The notes under the pieces: model-generated
What the model was told of the DNA's origin: nothing
Database searches by the model: none
What the model saw: only the letters and a program-made list of their open reading frames with translations
Origin: Colias croceus
Taxonomy: Eukaryota > Arthropoda > Insecta > Lepidoptera > Pieridae
Reading direction: 5' to 3'
DNA: 64,000 nucleotides
Assembly: GCF_905220415.1 (NCBI RefSeq)
Contig: NC_059556.1
Coordinates: forward strand, 4,600,501-4,664,500
Position numbers and translations under genes: made by a program
In this document: one piece after another, positions 50,606 to 61,362 of the stretch
Position numbering within the stretch: position 1 is the stretch's first letter
Layout of the letters: every line of letters begins with the position of its first letter

Positions 50606-52726
50606 CTAATTAATTATCTGCACCATGGATCGAACCACATCTTCGCTAGTAACATACATTTTACCCGCACCCATTCCCAGATCATTTTCCAATTCGTCAA
50701 ATTTTTTCACAACCTTACAAGAGCTATGAACGAACTTGCAACCCATATCTATAAATTTTTTCACATTATCTATGGTCACGCCTGATCCAGGCATAATTTC
50801 TATTTCATCTCCATATTTAAATTGTAAATGATTAATTAACTTTAGCGCATCTTCATCTGCCGCTGTTTGTTTCTGCCCGCTAGTAAGAAGCCGTTTAAAT
50901 CCAAGTCGAATAATTTCTGTCATGGCAACATTTGGGTCTGAGCATAGATCGAATGCTCTATGGAATGTAACTGGTATTGGATGTGCTTCAGCGATTATTC
51001 TAGAACAGTTTTCCTTGTCTATGCCTCGCGTTTCATTCAACGCTCCAAAGACAAAGCTGTTGACGCTCATTGCTTTGTAATGCCGAACATCTGCTAACAT
51101 TGTAGCCATTTCTGATTCTGAATAGTTAAAATCGGAACCGCCCCTACATCGAATCATGATATTGACCTTTGGAATCTGAAATAATAGAGCTAATGTTTAA
51201 TATAAATATTGAATGTATCTAAATATCACTCTAAAGTTATATTTTGAGAAGATAAGAAGTGAATATTAATTATTGATAGAAGTATAATTGGCCTCGCTAA
51301 CAAGCAAACGTTTACACAAATCCAAATAACTAATAAACTTCTTTGCAAATTTTTATAAAAAAAATCTCATAAAATTATCCAGTATTGTATAGCTGAACAA
51401 AGAAATAAAAAGTTATCTGTTTATCTAGTCATAAGAAGATGGACATCAGATTGAAAAAATAATCTGGCAACACATTAAGTACCTAATAATTAACTAACTA
51501 CTTACATTTTTAACATTTTTTGTTTCTTCGCAATTTTTCTTGGATGTTCTAATCTCGTTGACCTATAAATAATACAATCTGCATTACATAAACTGTCAAT
51601 ATTAAACAGCAATAGAATTAATTTTTAAATAATGGCAATACATTCACTTTATACTTGCACTAGCTCAAGATTTTTCCTGTGCAAAACTCTGCCTTCGCGT
51701 CTAAGGTGTTAATTGGAACAAATGTTAACATGTACATTTATACAACACTCATACATTTTATGCTGACCTTTTTTTAGCAACTAGTTAGACAATTTTAAGG
51801 CTGATGATACAAACATGGCGCAGATTTTATCGGATGAAGCCATTGAAGCTTTGTGATTAGCATAATCTAATATGCTAATCACAAAGCTAGTATTAATGAT
51901 CATTACTTACTGGAGTAATGATCATTACACTTACAATATTTAATATTTCCAGCACAAGACCAGGTGACGGTGTAAGGCCGCCTTCTGCTAAGGAACTGCA
52001 TACTTCTAACTCTGATGCCCCACCATTAATTGCGTTTACTGCAGATTCCAGGCTATCAATGCACACTTCTAGATGACCTGTAGTAAATATTAGAATTGAT
52101 GTAATATAAATAATAATAATGATCAGATATTGAATATTTTGAAAGAGTACTTTAATATTTTCTAATCTTATTATTTGTTTTTTTTTTTATTCTAATTATT
52201 AATATTATGTCATAATCATCGTCGCAGCCACCTAGTTAAATCAGCTGTTTCATTAAAAGCCTATCCTATTTATTTAACAACACTGTTTAATTAACAGTCT
52301 GAATAATATCTAGCCAATTTATTCAGAAGTTTTGTGAAGTGACGAGAGGCAGAGTTTCGAATATGCTATATACATATATATCAACTGAAGAAATCAATTT
52401 CATTCAAAGGCTATTAGTGATTTCTTACACATCTCAACATATATTTTCATATATACCTACTGAAATATAAACTATCACCAGGTAAATTTTCACTTGAGAG
52501 GAAATGACTGAAAAATTTTTCTGGATCATATAAATAGTCTAGCTCCTCTTGCTCAAAATCTGCACTCTATATCATTTAAACAATGTGGCTGGATATCATT
52601 CAGGCAGGTCATGGAACGGCGCCATCGGATGATCAACATGCTAAGGTTTACTAAAACAGCTGTTTATTAGATGGCTGCGACAAAAAATATATTATAATAT
52701 GTGTAATGTATACCTGACTCTCCCAT
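50606..52726 (-). CDS. CUTC: CutC copper homeostasis protein homologue, 3 coding exons, frameshifted in exon 2
   Basis: Coding exons on the minus strand are 52726-52714 (ATG, four codons plus one base), 52078-51935 and 51175-50606. The splice sites are GT-AG and the phases agree. Recognisable CutC features are LEVCIDSLESAVNA then an EVCSSLAEGGLTPSPG block in exon 2. Exon 3 has MIRCRGGSDF, VFGAL, VTFHRAFD, RLLTSGQ, IMPGSGVT and FVHSS, in the family order. The predicted length is 241 residues if exon 2 is read through, near the usual 240-275. As given, exon 2 contains a run of five C on the + strand (52018-52022) where four would keep the frame. The printed sequence therefore shifts frame after the GG of the conserved Gly-Gly-Ala segment. 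CutC is a TIM-barrel protein linked to copper handling, but its exact activity is unsettled. The gene is convergent with the EF-hand gene and divergent from ABCE1. Exon 1 is tiny and rests on start, donor and phase only. Confidence 0.88.
51847..51927. repeat. two adjacent perfect hairpins in CutC intron 2
   Basis: The first has 17 bp arms (51847-51863 and 51872-51888, AGCTTTGTGATTAGCAT). The second has 14 bp arms (51894-51907 and 51914-51927, TAATGATCATTACT). They sit five bases apart and the second ends seven bases from the exon 2 donor, so in the pre-mRNA it could fold next to the splice site. Confidence 0.6.
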
Positions 52727-53804
52727 TGTATGTATACTTCATAAAGATGTTTAGAGATTATGTAGGCTCTTATGATCTTATCAATATCTTTGATAGTTTA
52801 GGAGATCTTGATGTAAACTTATGTTCATGAGCCTCGCTTATCACTTGATCAATTGATGAACCAGATGAGTTTTCTACAACATTTAAAATAAGTTTTATTT
52901 TTGTTTCATAATGGGGGAGGAGGGATATATTTTATAAATAACGGGCCATAAAACAATTGATTTTGTATTAAGTGATAAAAATTAATATACATATTAATAA
53001 ACGATTTAAAACAACCCGGGAGGCGGGAACCATGGAGTGACACTTGACACTTGACAGTTCTAACATTTTTTTTTTATAAATGCCACATATATGGACGTGG
53101 ACATGTCACTTGGAACTCGTCAAATTTATTTATTATTCATTTCATAGTACTTTTGTTGTGAGCTGTGAAAAATGTATAAAAATAAATTATTTGATGTGGA
53201 GTCACAAAATTAACTTTCATTCACAAAGTTTGGAAAAAAAAATCTTACAAAACAAAACAAAAAGTAACAAAAAGTTTCGCTAGTTAATTTCTATAAACTT
53301 ATTTAATACTATTATACCAATCATAAAATTGACTAATTTGTGTAAATTGATTACTTTACCATTGGTTTAGTGCTTTAGGATTTCTCTTGGATTTCTCACA
53401 GGACTTCCCATCAACTGGTAAATAAACTGTACTGTAGCTGAAAACTCTATGACAGCTGATAACGATTGAATGATGGCTATTGTCTCGAACTTCATGATCA
53501 TGACTGATCCTTTTGACATTTCGAATTATTAGGACACGCGAACGTAGGCAAAGATTGTCCAACGTTCGCCTTTCTTAATTAGGTATTTCATTAATTTTTG
53601 CTATTAATTACAAAAACAAGAGATATATGAGCAATATATAAGAATGCGAAAAAGATATTAATTCAATTTTAGGTCTTTTACACTTTTCCATATGATGTTT
53701 TAGAGGTTACTTTACAGTGCTATACTTTGCCACATATTTAGGGAAAGTGTTGACATGATATTTGTGTTTAGAGTGCTTTAATTAGTTCTCCTTTTCCTGC
53801 AGTT
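52727..53804. promoter_or_regulatory. divergent CutC/ABCE1 intergenic region
   Basis: This 1.1 kb lies between the CutC start codon (minus) and the ABCE1 start codon (plus), so it must hold both 5' ends. It contains CACTTGACACTTGACAGTTC at 53041-53060, a GC-richer patch near 53013-53032, and an inverted repeat GCGAACGT/ACGTTCGC at about 53538-53572. The ABCE1 5' non-coding exon is probably in it. No TATA box or initiator can be assigned with confidence. Confidence 0.5.
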
Positions 53805-56800
53805 ATGTCACGAAAAAAAGGGCATGAAGAGACCGACAAACTCACCCGTATTGCTATCGTAAACGCCGATAGATGCAAGCCAAAAAGATGTAGGCAAGAG
53901 TGTAAAAAGAGTTGCCCTGTGGTGCGTATGGGTAAGCTCTGCATTGAAGTAACTCCCAATGATAAAATATGCACCATATCAGAGGAGTTGTGCATTGGTT
54001 GTGGTATTTGTGTCAAGGTATGTACAAATTATTGTAATGCTTGCTAATTTATAAGTTGTAATGCTTAAATGATTATTTATATTAGATTGTATATTAAAGA
54101 TTTAAGTATTGCCTTTTTTTCAGAAATGTCCATTTGATGCTATTACAATTATCAATATTCCATCGAATTTGGAAAAGCATACCACACATCGGTACTCAAA
54201 GAACTCTTTCAAGCTTCATCGATTACCAATTCCTAGACCTGGTGAAGTATTGGGTCTTGTTGGTCAGAACGGTATTGGAAAATCAACTGCCCTGAAGATC
54301 CTTGCTGGCAAGCAAAAACCCAATTTGGGTAGATATATGGTAAGTAATTTGCATATTCTATACTTTACTATGGACATTAGTATATTTTGTTACTGCATAA
54401 ATATGCTGCGTAATGCTTGAGTTTGGAAAACATTACCACTGTCCGATTTTAAAATTGGTGACAACCAAAAATACCAGTGAAGTAATTTTGCCCATTGCAT
54501 GTTTTATGAAGTGAAAAACAATACTTTTCATTTTTATTTCAATGAAAAGTATTGTTTTCCAATTTAATGTTGTAAAAGTTTAATATTTTGTTTGTTCCCA
54601 GGATCCCCCCGACTGGCAAGAGATCCTCTCTCATTTCCGTGGATCCGAACTGCAGAATTACTTTACTAAGATCCTGGAGGATGATCTTAAAGCCCTGATC
54701 AAACCTCAATATGTGGACCAAATTCCCAAGGCTGTGAAAGGAACGGTGGGACAACTGCTGGATAAGAAAGATGAAAGGAAGAATCAGCCTGAAATCTGCA
54801 AAATGCTTGGTTAGATAAAAATTTTATTAATTTATAATTTAAAGATACCTTTCATACACCAGAACTCTCTTTCAGTCTTCATTCAAATTACAAATTCAAT
54901 TTTGCTCAATTGAATTTCTCAAAACTCACAGATGTTTACAATCTAGTTTGATTAATGTAACATTCTTTGCAATACAAAAATTTGCAAGTATTTTCTGCTG
55001 TCATTGTTTAAATTGTAAGAACTCATACCCCAGAGGTTCAGCATATAAAATGAAATATCATAACACAAATTTTCTTATTTCCAGATTTGTCGCACATCCG
55101 CGACCGTGAAATCGCCGCGCTTTCTGGAGGAGAGCTGCAGCGTTTTGCTTGCGCTATGGTCTGCATTCAAAATGGCGATATTTTCATGTTTGATGAACCT
55201 TCTTCCTACTTGGATGTAAAGCAGCGCTTGAACGCTGCCCGTACTATTCGATCATTGATACATCCTGATAAGTGAGTGTTTTTGGAATGACATATAACTT
55301 ACAAGATATATTTAACTTACAAGAGTATTATAAAATATTAGACTCTCCGCTAAAGGGATTTTCAAAAATATCCCTGTGTACAAAGATGTAACGACAATTC
55401 TTATGTTTAGTAAACAATTAAACTAAATGGAATACCTTTTTTTAGGTTCATCATTGTTGTGGAGCACGATTTGTCTGTGTTAGATTATTTGTCAGATTTT
55501 ATCTGTTGTCTGTATGGTGTGCCCGGTGCTTATGGTGTAGTTACTATGCCATTTTCGGTTAGAGAAGGTAAGATATAAAATTGTATTATTCATGAATTAG
55601 TGGTATCATAACAATGGACTATACGAATTTATAAATTATATTTTTTCCAGGTATTAATATTTTCCTTGACGGTTTTGTTCCCACTGAGAACATGAGATTC
55701 AGAACTGAATCTCTAGTATTTAAAGTAGCTGAGTCTGCTACAGAGGAAGAGGTAGAATACAAAATTAATGAATCTTTCCTTTCAAATGTTTCATTTTTGT
55801 TAATTTTTTTTAAATAATTTCACATTAACAGATAAAACGTATGAACCATTATGAATACCCAGAGATGACAAAGACAATGGGTGATTTCCACTTGCGTGTT
55901 ATGCAAGGTGAATTCTCCGACTCTGAGATTTTAGTATTGCTTGGAGAAAATGGTACTGGAAAAACAACCTTTATTAGGATGTTGGCTGGAAACCTAGAGC
56001 CTGATGAAGGTCAGTATCTTTTTGATATTTTTCAACTGTTTTTATGTCAATAAAAACAGTTGAAAATTTGTCTGTGATAAAATTATACTTTGAACATTTC
56101 AAGTTTCGCTAGCCAATTCGGTTGACCTAATGTTCAACTGATGTTGACCTATCACCTAATCTTCGGTTGACACTACTCATTTATTTAATTAGTTATATAC
56201 TTGATTGATTGTTTGATGATATTTATAATAACAGCACCTAAATAAAAAAGTACACACACTAATTAATTATTGATTTCCTTTGAAAAAACTAACTATGAAA
56301 ATTATTATCACATCTTATGAGCTAATAAAGCAGTTAAATAATGTCCATTGGTATCTTGTATGTTGATTATATTACTATACATTTTACTTTATTTATGTGG
56401 TAAGAAAAATAAATTGTTGGTTATTTTTTATCTTATGAATAAGAATTGTTGCCATGTACAAGTTGTGCCAGGACATTGTAGCCATAATGTTTATGGTTAC
56501 AAATTACAATGTCCCGATTAAGAGCGTTTTCACATTATCCGATCCGATATCGGATATCGGACGCCGATAGCCGATATCCGATATCGGATACAATTTACCC
56601 TTTCACATTGTCCGATAAAATCGTTCCGATTGATGATGATCATGATCATCATGAGTGTTGCCAGATTTTTTAGAGAAAACTAAACTAAATTGCTAGTTGA
56701 TAAAAAAGGTATAATTTAAAAAAAAATCAAATGATCGATCATAGTTGTACATACATAAAAATATCTAAAAACAACTTCAAAAAAAGAAAAGTAAAATGTA

Positions 56801-59800
56801 AAAAAGATTTGATATCATTAAGTAATTACTGCATATTATTTAGATGTGCTATTTACTAAATAGTTTTGATATCGGTCATTTGTATAGTATATATTATATT
56901 ACGTTAACACGTTATAAATTAAATAAATTTATATCAATACCTACAACAACCTAGTATTAGTTAATAGTTTTAGTAATACATATTAGTAAATACCTTTCAA
57001 AATCTATTAAATGTATTTTTAGCAAGACGTACCTAGTCATTAATTAGTCATTTTTTCACTACATATATACATTTATAAAAGTTCATGTAGTACCTATGAT
57101 AAATTTATTAAGTGATACAATCTTTGTTCACATTTTCTTATTACACTGAAGACATCCTAAAATAATATAGAAAGGGTTTTAGGTTAAAGCAAAGAATTTT
57201 TTTTAAGACTAGCTTCCGCCCGCGACTCCGTCCGCGCGGATGTCTTCGCGTGGATGGTTTATATTTCCTCCATTTTGAGTAACTCTGAAAATGATATCTT
57301 ATAAATATCTATTGGACCCAAATACGGCTAGGCCTATAATACGCAACGTGTGTTCGCGGTTCTACGGAACAACGTCTATGGAGAAAACTGAAAAATTAAG
57401 ATTATTTTTTTTTCTACGTATTTTTCCAGGATAAAAAGTATCCTATTTTACGCCCAGGATAATAAGGTATAATTATACCAAGTTTCATCGAAATCGAACC
57501 GGTAGTTTTCACGTGATGTCTTCACATACAGACAGACAGACAGACAAAAAATTTTTTAATCACTTATTTGGGTTTGGTATCGATCCAGTAACACCCCCTG
57601 CTATTTATTTTTTTAATATTTTCAATGTACAGAATTGACCCTTCTACAGATTTATTATATGTATAGATTAAGCGCCCTATAAGACTGAGAATACACAAAT
57701 TAGTGTTTTTTTTCTGTTGACTGCCTTTTCGAAAATTGAGTTGGCAACACTGAACATTATCGTCCGATAGCCGCTGGCATATCGGTGTCGGCTCCGATAT
57801 CCGATATCGGACCGGACAATGTGAAAGACAGGTACATATTTCGTACATTTTACTTCCCTCCGATATCGGATATCGGCGTCCGATATCCGATATCGGATCG
57901 GATAATGTGAAAACGCTCTAACGATGCGAGTATCCGATCGCTATATATTTATTACTGGCAACATTCTTTGAAATGTCATGTCAAAGTAGGTGAAATTTGT
58001 CAAACGTTGGTGATAGTTGCGAAAAATTATCACTTTAATATAAATTATAAAAGCTTACTCAGCTAAATTTTATTACTATTTACGTTAAAAGTATTAAAAC
58101 AAAATAATTATACGATGTTACGGTTAATTTGTGTATTTTATGTAAAATAATTAGGTTATAGTGGTTTTTGTGCTTATGTGTATTTGAAGTTATTTAATGT
58201 ATTTTAACGTCTTTTAAAACGTTTACAATGGCTCGAACGGAGATATTCGATCTATTTTTTCATCCTGTATTCCAAAAATGTTTGAAACATGCGGAAGCAT
58301 CCATGCCTAATGAAGGTAAAACAAAAAGATTTCATTGTTTTTTTTTTTTTTTATTTCTATTAGGTAGCTTTTTACCTAAGTATTTTTGAAATCTATTCAC
58401 ATTATTATCAAAACTTCCCGATATTGTTTTTATTTGTATTGTGTGTGTAAATTATTTATTTTCAAACTGACCCATTTGCTGCAGTTGCCAAGTTGTATTT
58501 ATTTTCTGTTGTTATCAAATATAATTGAATACAATATGAGTTCAATCAATTACAGCTCTTATAATTTTTTAGCTTAATAACATTATATTATATCAGTTAA
58601 AAGTAATCATTTAAAAATTAATAATTACCATTGCTACAGATCATGGCTGTATGTGATGAGAAATCCATACTTCACCGCTAGTATACAATAAACATAGAAA
58701 TAACAAAATCACCACTCATCACCTGTTGTATCATATAACATTGTAAACAATTAAAATTGACAAAATTGCCTTTTTTATCTAATGAATGTTTTTATTTTTG
58801 ATCAGTTTAAATATTGTTCATCGCAAGCATCCTATAAAAGTATATAGTTGCTGCTTAAATAAGATTTCCAAATAAATTAGTAGATTTGTAGACAAATAAA
58901 TTATTTCACTTTCAAGGTTCGAGTCAGTTGCCACAACTGCACATAAGTTACAAGCCTCAGAAGATATCTCCCAAGTCGCAGGGAATGGTGCGGAATTTAT
59001 TGCATGATAAAATTAGAGATGCATACACTCATCCTCAGGTAATTCGACCTTATTTTAATATGTATTCACTATTTAGAATTGTGAAGTATTTTTCTAACAT
59101 ACTTCCCAAGTCAAAGTATGATCCATATTTTGGGTTTTGATAGTTCAAAGTTATATTATGTTTTAAACAAGTTAGTATGCATAAGGATAATTTCATAGTG
59201 TTGTTAATAAATTATGTTGTAATTGGTTTGTTTATATTGTATTGTAAGAAATACCACACCTCTTTGTGTTATTGTGAAGTAGTGAAAGCGAGTGAGTTAT
59301 TATTAACAGTTAATTATATATGAAGTGAAATTTCTCTGATAAATTATAAACCTAGTCATTATTTTTCTCTTATAATATGTTAAACTAAATCAATTGTATG
59401 ATTTGAATTATATTTTTAATGCAAATGTCTTTATTATTCCCTCCAGTTTATAACTGATGTAATGAAGCCAATGAAAATAGAAGAGATTATGGACCAAGAG
59501 GTTCAGAACTTGTCTGGTGGTGAGTTGCAACGTGTTGCGTTGGTGCTATGCCTGGGCAAACCGGCTGAAGTGTACCTTATTGATGAACCCTCGGCCTACC
59601 TGGACTCTGAACAGCGTCTAGTCGCAGCTAAAGTCATTAAACGGTGAGAACTTACATTATAGTTGCTTTCTAATAAGTACTATATAATCGTCAGTTTAAT
59701 TTATAAAGCTATTTAGTGAGGTGGTTAAGAATAATTAATTGTAACAGAGAATATTTCTGTAATAATTACTTAAGCTAATGATTTATTAACGCCTGCAGTT

Positions 59801-60937
59801 CAGTCAATCTTCAGTTAATCTGCTGTCTGATGGTGGGACCTTTATTATCAACCGGACTGCTAGAAACATTAATTGTTATCCCACTTCCTATGTTGCAACT
59901 AATTCTGCTGTTGTAATATACCAATATGAGAAGTTATATCAATTTCTGAAATTCACAGATTCATTCTTCACGCAAAACGGACCGGATTTGTTGTCGAGCA
60001 CGATTTCATAATGGCCACATACCTCGCGGATAGAGTGATTGTGTTCGAGGGTACTCCCTCGTCGAATGCTACGGCCAACGCTCCGCAATCACTGTTGAAT
60101 GGAATGAATAAGTTCTTGGAACTACTGGGTATCACGTTCAGGAGAGATCCAAACAACTTCCGGCCTAGGATCAATAAACATGCTTCTGTTAAGGTAAGAC
60201 TTGACTTTTCGGGGTTCTATACTCAAAAAGTAAGAAATGTAACCATATAATTGAGTTTGCTATCTGTTTATCTCTCTGTCTGTCTTTTTTTTTTTTTTTT
60301 TTATATGGTGTTTCTCAATGTTAGCCAGAAGGGCTTCTACATTTTAACGCGGACGCGGGGGTGAACTGAAGGTTCACCCTGGTAGCGACATGCACAAGGG
60401 CGTCCCCCCTTGACGGGGACCACGAACCTCGGCTTGAGCTGTCGCTTGAGTGGAGGAGGCCAGAAGGGCCCTAATCGGACGGGTCTGTCTGTCTGTCAGC
60501 AGGCTGTACCTCATGAACAGTGATCAGATTAGAAAATTATTACTTCTACCAGACAAAACGATTTTTGTAATAATTATGTTGAGACTTGATTATGTTATCT
60601 TTTAAATATTATATTGATAGCAAATCCGAGTTCATTGAACTTGAACTTTTATTTGTGAAATTCTTGGCATTATCTTATTGATATTAATAGAATTTAATCA
60701 TTACATATTTATATTATTGTTTTCATAACACAATAAAGAATATTCTTTTAATAATAAATCATGTACTTATAGATTAAAAAAAAAATATTAATAAGTATTC
60801 CAAGAATTAAAAAGATTTTTTTAAAAGTCAAAATTACTACGTACTTATGAAAGGCTATTAAACTGATATTTTTTTCATTTGTATTGCAGGATATGGAACA
60901 AAAGCGAGCGGGTCAATACTTCTTCCTTGAAGACTAA
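53805..60937 (+). CDS. ABCE1: ABCE1 / RNase L inhibitor (Rli1, pixie) ribosome-recycling ATPase, 11 coding exons
   Basis: Coding exons are 53805-54017, 54124-54339, 54602-54809, 55085-55271, 55446-55567, 55651-55751, 55832-56009, 58917-59038, 59447-59643, 59959-60193 and 60890-60937. All introns are GT-AG, and the phases join to one 608-residue frame; I recall about 600 residues for animal orthologues. The N-terminal Fe-S domain has eight cysteines at 24, 29, 33, 37, 63, 66, 69 and 73, the last four as CIGCGICVKKCP. Cassette 1 has Walker A GQNGIGKST (118-126), signature LSGGELQ (225-231) and Walker B IFMFDEP (245-251). Cassette 2 has GENGTGKT (387-394), LSGGELQ (471-477) and YLIDEPSAYLD (492-502). 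ABCE1 is known to split post-termination ribosomes and to support initiation in the cytosol. A splice acceptor at 53801-53802, two bases before the ATG, implies an upstream non-coding exon that I did not locate. Intron 7 is enlarged by a transposon. Nothing in the coding frame looks damaged. Confidence 0.97.
56471..56514. repeat. imperfect hairpin abutting the intron 7 transposon
   Basis: GGACATTGTA...ATAATG faces CATAAA-like sequence and TACAATGTCC around a short loop. It ends one base before the CGAT flank, so it may be a remnant of a separate insertion at the target. Confidence 0.4.
56519..57921. mobile_element. 1.4 kb inverted-repeat DNA transposon (MITE-like) in ABCE1 intron 7
   Basis: The left end starts TAAGAGCGTTTTCACATTAT and the right end is its inverted copy. 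The ends share iterated CCGATATCGG palindromes over about 45 bases. CGAT flanks both ends (56515-56518 and 57922-57925), a candidate 4 bp target duplication. A second, imperfect inner pair of inverted repeats occurs near 56600 and 57820. No transposase ORF is visible. The interior carries a different repeat at 57210-57570 and a 20-base palindrome at 56633-56652. The superfamily is not assigned. Confidence 0.8.
57210..57560 (-). repeat. Lep-type dispersed repeat nested in the intron 7 transposon
   Basis: It starts ACTAGCTTCCGCCCGCGACT and ends with a CAGACAGACAGACAGACAAA tract. Inside is the phrase ACCAAGTTTCATCGAAATCG, related to the Lep1-like copies elsewhere in the window but longer and divergent. 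Confidence 0.6.
58228..58315 (+). CDS. candidate alternative first exon inside ABCE1 intron 7
   Basis: An ATG at 58228 opens 29 codons plus one base. It begins MARTEIFDLFF and ends at a GAAG|GTAAAA donor. The leftover base matches the phase of ABCE1 exon 8 (58917), so splicing would give a 229-residue product with exons 8-11. That product would have the second signature and Walker B motifs but no Walker A. The block is less AT-rich than its surroundings and follows 300 bases that could be a 5' leader. I do not recognise the peptide. It may instead be the first exon of another nested gene, or chance. Confidence 0.35.
60285..60485 (-). mobile_element. SINE-like repeat in the last ABCE1 intron
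   Basis: An oligo-T run at 60285-60302 marks the 3' tail of a minus-strand insertion. The body carries CTACATTTTAACGCGGACGC and GGTGAACTGAAGGTTCACCC, shared with 50189-50314, and extends further at its 5' side. It sits 90 bases past the exon 10 donor and leaves both splice sites intact. Confidence 0.7.
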
Positions 60938-61042
60938 AACAATTATATATATAAAATGTTATTTATGTATATTGGAGTTATTGCTATCGTCACAAGAGCG
61001 ATGTTGCGCCATCATTGTATTTCCAATTGAATGTATTACTGT

Positions 61043-61048
61043 AATAAA
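61043..61048 (+). promoter_or_regulatory. poly(A) signal, ABCE1
   Basis: AATAAA lies 105 bases after the ABCE1 stop and is followed by a T-rich stretch, as expected for a 3' end. Confidence 0.7.
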
Positions 61049-61191
61049 TCAGTTTTATACAAGTTTGCTTTCTTTTATTTTGCAACACCCTTTTTTTATA
61101 TAGAGATGACGATAGTGTAAACGATTAACGAAGTAATTAATTAAGCAGAACAATATATTTTCATGTTATAATATGCATTTGTTATACTTAC

Positions 61192-61362
61192 ACTAGTGGT
61201 TCGCCCCGGCTTCGCCCGTGGTACCTACATGTTTACGTTTTTTTTCATAAAAACCTATCTCTCAAGTTGGATCGAACTGCACATGGTGTGCGAATTTTAT
61301 TATAATGGGTTAAATGGTTTAGGGAGTCCATTGAAGACAAACATTGTGACACGAGATTTATA
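61192..61362 (-). mobile_element. fourth-family repeat downstream of ABCE1
   Basis: Begins ACTAGTGGTTCGCCCCGGCT and ends ACGAGATTTATA, with TTGGATCGAACTGCACATGG inside. The CTAGT-end 25 bases match the end of the 5477 copy (GAAGCCGGGGCGG), although the bodies differ. Confidence 0.65.
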
